The notes under the pieces: model-generated
What the model was told of the DNA's origin: nothing
What the model saw: the letters and a program-made list of their open reading frames with translations, nothing else
The model's database searches: none
Shown here: positions 34,623-45,222 of the stretch, piece after piece
Layout: each line of letters starts with the position of its first letter
Numbering within the stretch: the first letter of the stretch is position 1
From: Larix kaempferi
Lineage: Eukaryota > Streptophyta > Pinopsida > Pinales > Pinaceae
Direction: 5' to 3'
NCBI GenBank assembly: GCA_027924585.1
Contig: BSBM01001661.1
Location: 5,403,501-5,467,500 of the forward strand
Length of the DNA: 64,000 nt
Made by a program: the position numbers and the translations under genes

Positions 34623-36172
34623 TATGCTTCATATGTGATGAGAAGGGACACTTTTCCTCAGAATGTCCCAGGAAAAGAAAAGGAATCAATAAGAAGAAGA
34701 ATAAGAAGAGCAACAAGAAGAGATATCATGCTCATGTTGATGAGGATGATGAACCTCCCAGAAAGAAGACTAAGGGAGAAAGTGGAGACTCTTCAAGTGA
34801 TGAAGTATATGTTCTAATATCTGCTCCCACAGGTACTGTTACACATGGGTGTAATGATTGGATTATTGATAGTAGGGCTTCCAAACATATGATGGGATTT
34901 AAAGAATCTCTTATGGACCTATCTGAACATGAGTCACCTCATAAGGTGAAACTTGGGAATGACTATCAATACCCAATAAAAGGAAGTGCTGAAGCCTCCT
35001 ACAAATTAGACTCTGGGAAGTCTTTAAAGATGCAAGATGTTCTATATGTACTTGGAATTAAGAAGAATCTTCTCTCCATATCATCTCTGGATGCAAAAGG
35101 GATGAGCGTTGCATTTGTGGATGGCCAAGTACTTTGGTGGCCAAAAGGTAAGACCATAGATGATACAATAGTGATTAGAGAGCAAGAGGGAGGATTGTAC
35201 AAATTGAAGGGACAGCCTGAACAAGCCATCATACATGAATCCATGGAGCCAGGTGAACTTTGGCATAGAAGGCCTGCACATGTGCACTATAGAGCACTAC
35301 CAATTGCAAGCAAAGCAGTAGAAGGTCTTCCTGAAATCTAGTCAAAGCATGAAGGTGTCTACAAAGGATGTGCAAAAGGAAAGAACACAAAGAAGGCATT
35401 TCCAAGCAGTGTCAACAAGGAAAAAGGAATTTTGGAAATTATCCACTCCGATGTATGTGGTCCAATGTCATCCAGTTCTCCGAGTGGGTCTGTATATTAT
35501 GTTTCTTTCATTGATGATTTCTCTAGGAAGACTTGGGTTTATTTCTTGAAAAACAAAGATGAAGTGTTTGATAAGTTCAAGGAATTCAAAGCCTTGATAG
35601 AAAACCAAACTGATAAGAAGATCAAGACCTTTAGATCCGACAATGGCGGATAATTCACTTCAGGGGACTTCAAGAACTTATGCAGTGATTCAGGGATTAA
35701 GAGGGAGTTGAACACTCCATACAATCCACAACATAATGGAGTTGCAGAAAGGAAGAATAGAACTATCATGGCCGAAGCAGCACAGGCAATGCTTCTTGAC
35801 CAAGATCTGCCTATGCATCTACGGGAAGAAGCAGCGAGGACAGCTGTATATGTACAGAACAGAACACCATACATGATACTTGACAACAAGACACCAGAAG
35901 AAGCTTTCTCTGGTAAGAAACCAGAAGTTATCCATCTCAGGATATTTGGCTGTCCAATATACACACATGTTCCAAGAGAAAAGAGGACAAAGCTAGATCC
36001 TTCAGGAAAGAAGGGTATATTCGTGGGTTACAGTGAAAATTTGAAAGCATACATAATCTACTTTCTAGGGTTCAAGAAGATTGACATCAGCAGGGATGTG
36101 ACTTTTGATGAAGACTCAACATACATCAAATCGAGGAAGCAACCTGTTGAAGACAATGAAGAACCAAGAGTA
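34508..36172 (+). pseudogene. pol: Copia gag zinc knuckle, protease and integrase
   Basis: One frame carries a CCHC knuckle CFICDEKGHFSSEC (about 34628) and a Lys-rich stretch. The protease follows, with WIIDSRASKHMMG where DSGAS is expected, so the catalytic Gly is Arg. VLYVLGIKKNLLSISSL comes next, then the integrase zinc region (GELWHRRPAH; partner Cys in KGCAKGK) and the integrase core: IIHSDVCGP, FRSDNGG and NGVAERKNRTI hold Asp, Asp and Glu. The conserved GYSENLKAYIIYF and FDEDSTYIKSRK follow. Stops at 35340 and 35651 interrupt it. The frame ends at 36178, four codons earlier of which (from 36173) are already the next LTR. Confidence 0.88.
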
Positions 36173-36704
36173 TGTTGAAATATTGTAACTTCTAAGAATA
36201 TTATATTTGTATTTTATTATTTCGAAGATGTTTCATTCCTCTGATGGGACTTTGTCATGTATCTGGAGATGTTTATTCCTCCGTGGTAACTTGGGTTATT
36301 AGACTTCCCTAGTGGGGGTCGACCCTGTATGATTCATGTGGGTTGGGGCCGAACTAGCTTGTGTAAAAGACAAGTTGGAGTAGTGTATAAATAGAGGAGG
36401 TGTGTTCCTCATTTATCACACTCACAACACATTACGCTCACTTGTGATTGGCGCATAGGTGAGGGAGAGATATGCTATGGAGGAGAAGGAGCTCATGTCT
36501 AGGGTTTACATATTTGTATTTTTTGGTCATCTATATTGAGGAAGCTTTGCTGGGTTTTCTTCCCCATGAGGGTTTCCTAGGATAAATCAGTGTCTCTTGT
36601 GTTTATGCTTTGCTTGTTGTTTTTTCAGTGATCTTGTATATGCTATTGTTGTGAAATGGAATGTAATGCAGATATTTTCTGTCTTAGAATATTGAATCTT
36701 AACA
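36173..36704 (+). repeat. 5' LTR of copia-3
   Basis: 532 bp, TGTTGAAAT to CTTAACA, third LTR subfamily in the window. TATA box at 36386-36393. One GGGTTATTAGAC unit (36292). Confidence 0.85.
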
Positions 36705-36716
36705 TGGTATCAGAGC
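36705..36716 (+). other. Primer-binding site of copia-3
   Basis: TGGTATCAGAGC directly after the LTR, followed by the same TGACCTGAAGGAAGGCA-type leader as copia-1. Confidence 0.92.
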
Positions 36717-37384
36717 TGACCTGAAGGAAGGCAATGTATGGCACATACGACACTTGCTTCACTTGCGACAATTTGAAGGTTAGGGTTTTATATAGAAAAA
36801 ACCAGTCATCGTGGCACTTTCGCTATAAATCCATTTTTGAGAAGGTTCAGGATCTGAAACCTTTACAAGTAGTAGATAAAATCTCCATGTATCTTGTGTC
36901 CGAAGGACAACCTCAGATTCGTTTTACTTTGTGATTTATGATTAGTACAAGTTAGGGTATCTGCCTCTTCCAGATCTCAGTCATAAACAGGTGATCTGGG
37001 AAAAAAGGTCACAACTTGGGATAGGAAGATCCAAATGAAATTTCATAAAAAGTGACAAGTAGAGCATGGACTGTAGTTTCTCAGGTAACGTTTTCATATG
37101 CTAAAGTTGAACCAGTGACACATATCATGCCGTACAAGTTCGCTCTCCTGGTTTATCCCATAAACAGGTCACGTTGCGACACTTGGCATAACTCTCTCTA
37201 AGAGAATCCAATTGAGGTTAGATCTATGGGGTTGGAAAGAGGAAAGGTTAGGATACCACAGGAAAAAGTTTCAAACCCTGTGGATTTGTATTTTCGGAGT
37301 TACAGCATAAACAATCAGGTGCATATTTCTGTCAAAACAGATTTGGATTTTGAGCACCTTCATTCTTGAATCGTCACTGCTGTG

Positions 37385-37700
37385 GGAAATTAGGGTTTCA
37401 GAGAAAGTTGGAATTTTTGGAATCGAAGTCCATGGTTGAATTATCCTCATCAAAATCAAAATTTAGAGACCAAGATCAAAATTTTTGGTTGGTCTGGAGG
37501 GTGGGCTTGATCAAACCCTAGTTCGAGATTTTGATCAGAAAGCTGGAAAATTAGGGCTTCTACAAAAGTTGGAAATTTTGAAGTCTGTGACCACGGGTGG
37601 AAGCTCCTCAGAAAAATCAAAGTTTAGAGCTTTGGATTGAACCTTTTGATTGGGAAGAAGGGTGGTCTTCATCAAACCCTAGTTCGGGATCCTGTCCAGA
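37385..37700 (+). repeat. Two tandem leader units of about 160 bp in copia-3
   Basis: Units start at about 37391 and 37551 with TTAGGG(T/C)TTC and are homologous to those in the copia-1 leader. Confidence 0.78.
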
Positions 37701-37919
37701 AGATCCAGAAGTTTCAAAGGCAATTTTGAAGGGTCAAATTTTGGAGATTTCAAAATTGAAGTATGCTAGCTTGATCATCTCATCAAGGCACATATTTCCA
37801 TCCATTCAGGAGTTTGAAATTCAATGTTTGCATTTTTAGGGTTTCTCTGACAAACCCTAATCCTGCTCCAGATCCAGTTTCAACAAATCAATGTGGATTG
37901 GGTTAAAAGCAATCCTAAG

Positions 37920-39052
37920 AGGTATGACTTGAGGAGATACAGGTATGTGTTGAAATCTGTTCATGATTAAGTTTATGATATGCTTGTCTTCATATTATTT
38001 AGGTTAGTACAATCTTGATTTGTATTATCACCCTAGTAAAAGTTTGAATGCATGTGAATGATAGAAGACATTCTTTGATCAAGGTTATATGATTGTGCTA
38101 ATGCACCTGTGGTGTTGTATGAGGATGATGTTGTTTGCTAACAAAAGACAGGTACATCAAGAAAGACAAATCAAGCTCTATGACCATGATGACATAAAGA
38201 CAAAGACTTATCCATAGTCTTTAGAAGCTCTAATTACGAGGTATGTATGATTTATTTCTACTATGCTTAACTTATGAGGTATGCAGGTTACTAGCACAAG
38301 GTCTCTAAATCATTGAAGAGAATAAAGATATTGTTTGGGTATGTTTTCCTATGTCAAGTTAGAATCCTACTTTGTCCTAGGATCTTAGTATACCTATGTA
38401 TTGAATGATCATGACCATACATATTCAAGATTACTTAGAATCATATGTTGTGATAATATTGAGTTTATACTAATGAATGTATGATTATGTATGAGATCAT
38501 GATGATAACACTAGTGCACACTTAAGCATGCATAGTGGTCCAGAATAGATAGAAGTTCAAAGACATATAATCATCAAGCGGGAGGCAACCACACAAACAT
38601 AAAAGATAAGTATTTAAGTTGTCATTTGAATTACTTCTTGAATCTCTGAATTGTAAATGATATTGCTCGTAATAGTTGTATGCATATTTGTATTCCTAGA
38701 ATATATCATGTTGAGTGTAAGCATTCATATAGCATTGAACAATATACTACTAATATGCATATGATTGGTAAGTTGGACAAACATTCCATTGTTGCTTGTC
38801 GAGAATGAAACCTCTTTGCTGACATGATGAGAGATGTGCACACTCTCGATAGTATGTTCTGGTAGAGAGGAAAGACATCTAGATAACCACTCTATGCATA
38901 TAGGATATGGAAAAGTGTTGTGCCAAAGTATTGGTCAAAATAGTTGCATAACCATGTGAATAATATTTGTATGCATAAAAGGTTATCATGTCAACATGAT
39001 TTGATGATTATGAAGTATTACTAATCATGTAATTAACTTTGATTTGTAGGAA
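37920..39052 (+). other. Intron-like module of copia-3
   Basis: Homologous to the copia-1 module. Donor-like AG/GTATGT occurs at about 37941 and 38239 and GTATGT at 38338. Acceptor-like TGCAG/GTTACTAG is at about 38285 and TTTGTAG/GAAAGATC at about 39048. It is shorter than in copia-1, and only a short trace (about 38571-38640) marks the integrase position. Confidence 0.5.
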
Positions 39053-39279
39053 AGATCATGAAGAATTATGAACATCGAACAAGTGATGGATGTTCAACAA
39101 GAAGACTTACAAATCAAACATGCTATAGAAGGCTCGTGGCTAGAAGATTCTCTTAGAAAGAGGAAGAGGATCATGACGAGTTGTTTGCTCCAAGTGGCTA
39201 GATAAGACCATTCTCTTAATGATGTAATTGAAGAAGAAATGATAATCGAGAAAACTCCCAGGATTCAAGAAAGCTTTGT

Positions 39280-40583
39280 ACGGGTACCCAGGATTGATAG
39301 TCTTAATGATCACCATGGGTGATGCAGATTTCAACCTTTGCTACAAGGTTGAAGATGGTTTCTATATAAATATGACATTCTTCTCTTAGATGGATGCAAG
39401 AAGGAACTCACCACAAGAGTTTGAATGATCTTGAGGCCCATATCAGTAGACCCATCTGACGGGAGATGGCACGGATAGATATACAGAAGATCACTCAATG
39501 CAGAGTGTGAATGATGTTCAGTCACAGATAGAGAATTGATAGCTTCTTGACAAGATTGGGCTTTACCAGAAGTAAAGCTGATCCTAACCTTTGCCTTAAG
39601 TTTATGGATGATACTATTATTGTATGTGGATGATCTCTTTTTGACAGGGAATGAGAAATAGATCATGGAAAGCAAGAAGAAGCTAGCTACAAGATCTCGG
39701 ATTGATGCATTACTTCCTAGGTCTGGAAGTATGACAAGGCTCAAATGGAATCTTTCTCAACCAGGGAAAGTATGCCATGGAAATCTTGAGAAGATTTGAT
39801 ATGTTGGAATGTACAACCATGGCCACTCTCATGGGTTCCGACTTGAAGCTATTATTGGATGACTCATCAGAGTTAGTGGATGTAACTCTGTACAGACAGA
39901 TTATTGGGTCATTAATGTATTTGACGAATACTAGGTCAAATATATTCTTTGCTAAGAACACCTTGAGGCAGTATCTAGTGGAACCTAGACGTGTTCACTT
40001 AATAGTTGCAAAGCATGTGATGAGGTACCTAAAGGGTACGATAGACTTTGATCTATGTTATCTTGGAGATCATGACTTAAGATTGTATGGCTACATAGAT
40101 GCTGATTGGGAAGGAAGTGTATCAGACAGGAACAACACATTGGGCGGATGTTATTGTATGGGATCTGCCATGATCTCGTGGTTTAGCAGGAAGCAGTCTA
40201 GTGTGGCTCTCAGTACAGCTGAAGTGGAATATGTAGCTGCTTGCTCTGCTAGTTGTGAAGTGGTATGGCTTCAGAAGTTGTTATTAGGATTGTTTGACTT
40301 AAAGATGGACCCTACTGTGATCCTGTGTGACAACTAGAGTTGTATCAAGATGATAGATAATCCAGTGTTCCATGATAAGTCAAAGCACATAGAGATCTGA
40401 TATTTCTATATACAGGGTATGGTGCATAAAGGAGCTATCAAGCTCGAGTATGTGAGCACTGACGAACAAGTTTTTGATGTATTGACGAAACCTCTGTCTC
40501 GAGAAGAGTTTGAGTATTTTCGAGACAAGCTTGGTGTAGTTCAGAAGGACACTCCTCGAAAGGGGGAGTTATATGGTCGATAA
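39280..40583 (+). pseudogene. Copia RT/RNase H remnant of copia-3
   Basis: RT is damaged (GLTRSKADPN-like and LHYFLGLEV-like pieces, with frame breaks), but the RNase H part is fairly well kept. It has YRQIIGSLMYLTNTRSN, GYIDADWEGSVSDRNNT, SWFSRKQSSVALSTAE and VEYVAACSASCEVVW, then two stops (near 40335 and 40398), and FDVLTKPLSREEFEYFRDKLG to the stop at 40581-40583. RNase H normally removes the RNA strand during reverse transcription. Catalytic Asp/Glu positions (DADW, AEVEY) are present. Confidence 0.88.
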
Positions 40584-40586
40584 TGA

Positions 40587-40985
40587 TATTTTGTGGATAC
40601 TATATCGTTGATGTGGATACTGTATTGATGAGGATACTGTATCGTTGATGTGGATACTCTATTGATGAGGATACTGTATCGTTGATGTGGATACTGTATT
40701 GATGAGGATACTGTATCGATGATGTGGATACTGTATTGATATGAATACTTGTATCGATGACGAGGATACTTGTATTGATGTTGTGGATACTTGTATCGAT
40801 GACGAGGATACTTGTATTGATGATGTGGATACTTGTATCGATGACGAGGATAATTGTATCGATGACAAGGATACTTGTGATGATGTGGATACTTGTATCG
40901 ATGACGAGGATACTTGTATCGATGATGAGGTTACCTGTTTCGACGATGAGGTCAATGATGAGGTTACCGGTTCCGACAACAAGGT
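40587..40985. repeat. Minisatellite, GATGNNGATACTGTAT-type units of about 16-33 bp
   Basis: GATGTGGATACT, GATGAGGATACT and GACGAGGATACT alternate more than fifteen times after the RNase H stop. The plus strand is open as an Asp/Cys/Thr repeat (TCIDDED-like), but this follows from unit composition and I do not call a gene. Confidence 0.9.
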
Positions 40986-41094
40986 CGATATATGGTCCTT
41001 AGACTTTGTCTAAGTGGACGAGCTGGGATTGTATCATCCCTGGACACATGTCCTAAAAGAGATCCGTAGACTTATGTCTTCAAGAAAATGGTCC

Positions 41095-41300
41095 CTAGTG
41101 GATGTGATAGGACTGCATAATCCCTGAACATTTAGTTCAAAATGTACATGATAGGACTGCATTGTCCCTGAGCGTTTGGCTCAAAATGTACATGATAGGA
41201 CTGCATTGTTCTTGAGCGTTTGGTTCAAAATGTACATGATAGGACTGCATCATCTCGTCCCTGAGCGTTTGGTTCAAAATGTACATGATAGGACTGCATC
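41095..41300. repeat. Minisatellite of about 55 bp, four copies
   Basis: The unit is ATGATAGGACTGCAT, then CCCTGAGCGTTTGGTTC, then AAAATGTAC. Copies lie at about 41105, 41151, 41204 and 41285, the last cut by the start of the TR-GAG LTR. Confidence 0.85.
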
Positions 41301-41301
41301 G

Positions 41302-43306
41302 TTATAAGCGTCCGAAAGGTGCTGGATGCTTATGATTGGGAGGTTGGTAGACGTGTAAAGGCCAGAGAAGCCGGCAATGAGGGTAAAAAGAAAAGCCACT
41401 TGTGCGGATTAGCGGATGGCTCGAGAGGTGATGCGATCCATGAATTTCAGCATGTGAAGGGAAGATGAGGCATAGTAGTATGACACAGGACGGAATAGCA
41501 TGGCACGACAGGAAAAAATTACCGGCACCGGTGGATGGGGTTGGTTATAATCTCGGTCGACAATGATGGAGGAAGGTCACTTGTGCAAGATGACAGGTGA
41601 CCTAAGTGGTTCCGAAGATGAGGTGACTCACGTCTTTCGAAGTGTGCAAAAAATGTGAGGTTAAGTATTGTCACGTGAGGGATGTCAGAAGGATAGACTG
41701 GAAAAGGGGCCTCTGACTGTTATCCCAGATGATTATCGGTATGATGGAAGGTACCTTTGCATCATCATTGGCTACGCCATCTATTTGGGAAGCTTTGCTG
41801 AGCATGATAAAGGTCATCTCAGACCTTGGGCATCATGGTTACTAGATTGAGGAATCCGATCGAGTTATAATGAAAACTATAGCCACACATAGCCACTGTC
41901 ATCATCACAACAGTTATGGATATGGTTTTCACATCCCTTCCCCGAAGTGGGTATATGGGAAAGATGGTACACCTGGCGGTTCGAGAATCTTTTTGGTTGG
42001 GATTGGCTCATGGAGAAAGGGCAGGAGTCCGAAGTGGTGTTCATGCCAGAACAAACATGGGCTGAGGTGGAGGAAAAGATTACTCCTCCATCTCTTATGG
42101 TATTTGACCTCGTAGAATCCATCTCTACCAGCGAAGACGAGGAGCCTGATAGACGACAAGTGTCCAAAGGAATCCGACGATGAAGGAAGGAGGAGACCCT
42201 TGAAATCAAGCGAGGCGGCCAAATGGATACAGAAATGGTTCACGATTTTGTAATCTCCACTGAAGAAGTGACACCTGTCCTCCCGGATGATGCATCACAG
42301 ACTGAAAGCTCATTGAAAGTGGAAGATTTCTTTGATTCGCAAGGTCATTTGCGAACCCAGGGTTAAGACGACCCTCTGTCTATGATATTCTGTTCCTTGT
42401 CTTAATCAGTCTGTTTGGAACATGACACGTATGTAATATTCCTGAATTTTTGGGTCAATCAGGTGTCACTCAGATATTACTGTTTTGGTTTAGGATAGTC
42501 GAGCAAAGGGATTCCAACATCTATATATATATGATGTAATAGAATGAAAGTTGGTTGAAAAATATTGTTGAAAACTCTTATGAGAAATTTGGTGTATTGT
42601 TCTGTAAGAAGCTTTTGAGCTATATTTTGAAAAAAGATTTGCAGAGTTGAGCCAATGTTTTCTTAGGGATTCTTGTATAACTGGTCTTGTAGTCTGTTCC
42701 TTCTTTTTCCATGTGAATTTTGCATCTCTCATTGTTAATTCCAGTTTGTAACATTCTTTCGTACTTGGTGCAGTGTGATAGCTAAGTAGAATTCATAGAA
42801 ATTATGCTCTACTTATCTTTTTCCAAGTAGTCCACCGTTACTTTTCTGCTAAAATTGATATAGGATTCATCATTGTATGCCTTATGTCAATGGATTGTTT
42901 CTTTCTCTTTTGTTTCACCAATTAAAATCACTTTGACTACGAGCTGTTTGCTACCTCGCCCCTGTGTGAATGCATTCGCGGATCTTCTATGAATAATTTT
43001 CAAGATTTGCTTAAGGTGACTCCATTGCCCAAATAAAGATCCATATGTTTCAGCCAAGCTACATTTAAACCATTTTGTTCCCAACAGAAATATGATCTTC
43101 TTTATTGTTGTAATTGAATATCTTGAATGATGAATGTTGGTGTATGTATTCATTGTTGACAACTTTGATTATTCCAGTCTTTCATAGAGCTATAGAGAGA
43201 GCCCTCTCAGACTAATCTGGGTCAGTAGCTTAAGTCTAAAGATTGTTTAGTGGTTACCCCAGTTTTCCCTCTCCCACAACCTAGGGGGTCATTTTGGGTG
43301 TTAACA
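41302..43306 (+). repeat. 5' LTR of the TR-GAG element
   Basis: Aligns with 47108-49121 over its full length. It ends GTGTTAACA. A TATATATA promoter-like run lies at 42522-42529 (48337-48344 in the other copy). A conserved open frame lies inside (see 41947-42366). Confidence 0.88.
41947..42366 (+). pseudogene. Open frame inside the TR-GAG LTR, unknown product
   Basis: A frame of about 140 codons with one TGA (42181-42183) includes FMPEQTWAEVEEK, PPSLMVFDLVES and SEDEEPDRRQVSKGI. It goes on to EMVHDFVIS, EEVTPVLPDDAS and SLKVEDFFDSQGHL, then TAA. The 3' LTR copy (about 47760-48182) encodes the same protein, with stops in place of a Trp, two Arg and a Gln. The second half is acidic. I recognise no family. 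LTRs rarely carry ORFs, so this could be captured host sequence or a chance frame. Confidence 0.35.
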
Positions 43307-43309
43307 AAT

Positions 43310-43327
43310 TGGCCCCGTTGCCGGGGA
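43310..43327 (+). other. Primer-binding site of the TR-GAG element, tRNA-Asp type
   Basis: TGGCCCCGTTGCCGGGGA, three bases after the LTR. It differs from the tRNA-Asp-type site at one position. Confidence 0.88.
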
Positions 43328-43524
43328 AAGCAAATTTGTCCCATCGTCCCTGGAAGAATGACAAAATTTTCAGATCTGAAATACTGATGGTGAATAGTAG
43401 TCGAACATCGAGAAGGTTGTACCATTCACCTGGCGACTCCACTCAAGAGAAATTTCAGTACGAAGGTGACCCCACTGGGGAGATCGGTGATCTTGTATCA
43501 GAATTGAGATGTTGAAAGATTCTC

Positions 43525-45222
43525 ATGGTAACTCCACTAGAGAACGAGTGCATCTGCCTTAGACATGGAAGAATCAAGATTCAGGTATCAAAATGTCATT
43601 CTCTTCAAAGAAATCTTGTATTTTTGTATCAGTCTCCTTTTACCTTTATGTATATATATCAAGAAAATTTTCTCCACCAAAGACCTCTAGGTCAGGGGAA
43701 AACCTCATTTGTATATCCCTCTCTAGATCTCTCAAATGCATATCCTCCTTCGACCCCTGGCAGTGATCCCATCATTCCTTTTGAGCCTTACAAGAGCCAT
43801 ATCCAGCCGTCCAAATCCCATGAGAGTGAGGCTAAAGATGCTCTCTCTGTACATACTCCTTTGCTTACCATATCTCAGCTGAGATATGGCCCTTTGAAAC
43901 TGCCCCCTGTTCTTCATGACTATCTTCCCAAATACCATAAATACCTTCCTAGATTTGAAGGAGGATCCAAGAGCCTCACTGCTGAGAAACATCTCCATGA
44001 CTTTGAACATTTTTTGGATCTTTTTGAAGTGGAGCATGATGATGTTTGTATGAGGGCTTTCTCCCAATATTTCCAAGGATATGTGAAGCAATGGTTTAGC
44101 CATTTGCAGCCGAGATCTATAGGTACCTGTCAAGGGTTTTCTGATGTTTTCTTGGAGTTTTGGGGTAAGAGACGGTCATGGGACCTAATTATTTCAGAGT
44201 TTTACTCCATGAGAATGCAAGAAGGGGAAGTCATGTCTGGTTTTAACAGAAGGTTCGCCCACTTCTACTATGATATGCCGAAGGAAATTAAGCCCCTAGA
44301 GAATGCTTCTAAGATACACTATGCATCTATCTTTCCTCCTGATCTATCTTTGCTCCTGTTGGAAAGAAGGTCCCCTAATTTGTAGCATATGTTCATTGAT
44401 GCTTTGGAGGTCGAAGAGAATCTTAGGATGTCTGGAAAATTATTAAGCAAAGGTAAGGATGAAAGGATTGAAGAAGAAATAATATTTGAAGAGGGGCACA
44501 AGCAAGGAGAAGTTGCTCTGCATCCCTGTTTTTCCCCGGATGCACAGGGTGATGACCAGACGGGCGAAGTGCCAGAAGAAGGTAATCATGATGGGTTTTA
44601 TGTAAATTGCGACCAGCTTATTAAAATTCCTATTGGTAATGTTTTTGAAGAGGAGTTCAATCCACCTAAATATGACAAATATGAAGGGGATTGCTTGGAA
44701 AACTTCATAAGTTTTTTCGAGATTGACAATGAGAAAAATGACCTAGTGTGCAATAAATCTCAAGAAACGGAGGTTTGCCTAGAGGGAGCTTTTTCTTGCA
44801 ATACATTTGAAGACCGGAGTGTTATGTCTTTTGAAACCCAAGAAGAGATACAGTTCTATGAGACTTATGTACATGGAATTGAGTGCCCAATATCTCCTGT
44901 GAATCAGAGCTTTTCACCTATTGAGCTATGCATAGAAACAAATCTCCATAATGGTATGGATGTTTCATCTGAGTATTTTCATAAAAACCTAATCCAGGTA
45001 CTAAACACAAAGGAAAAAAGAGAGGAGTATACCATTCAGAATCTTTCTGAAACTCAGTCTGGTAAATTGCTAATGGAATTGCAATTTGAGCTGCCTTGTT
45101 GCAGCTTAGACGATGTGAGCAATCAGGAAGAACCAGGTGAAGACGCTCTCATGACTGGTCTTAAAGAAATAGGAATCTTTCATTCTTTTAAAGATCCTTT
45201 CACTAAATTGTTGGAATCATAA
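43525..45222 (+). pseudogene. gag: Gag-like protein of the TR-GAG element, one internal stop
   Basis: One frame spans about 566 codons, with a single TAG at 44383-44385. Residues about 130-280 form a retrotransposon gag capsid domain: YLPRFEGGSKSLTAEKHLHDF, CMRAFSQYFQGYVKQWF and FSDVFLEFWG, then REFY-like SEFYSMRMQEGEVMSGFNRRF. The part after the stop (about 280 residues) is acidic, with several Cys but no CCHC knuckle and no protease motif. I do not recognise it. Gag alone could assemble particles that package this RNA while another element supplies RT and integrase. The start at 43525 is the first ATG of the long frame; an upstream start cannot be excluded. Confidence 0.82.

Larger units (their letters stand above)
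33014..36172 (+). mobile_element. Ty1/copia element copia-2, 5' two-thirds only
   Basis: It has an LTR (33014-33596), primer site, leader, gag, protease and integrase in the standard copia order. It stops at 36172 where another LTR begins. RT, RNase H and the 3' LTR are not found anywhere to the right. It is the only copy here with gag-protease-integrase. Confidence 0.85.
36173..41300 (+). mobile_element. Ty1/copia element copia-3, non-autonomous, lacks a visible 3' LTR
   Basis: LTR 36173-36704, tRNA-Met primer site, leader with two 160-bp units, intron-like module and RT/RNase H remnant. Two minisatellite blocks run up to the TR-GAG element at about 41302. Its layout copies copia-1. No second copy of its LTR was found, so the 3' end is lost. 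Confidence 0.8.

Noticed and set aside
40741-41013. Plus-strand frame with TCIDDED-type acidic repeats
   Set aside because: It follows the minisatellite exactly and is open in two plus frames and one minus frame. There is no start context or domain, so it is a by-product of the repeat.
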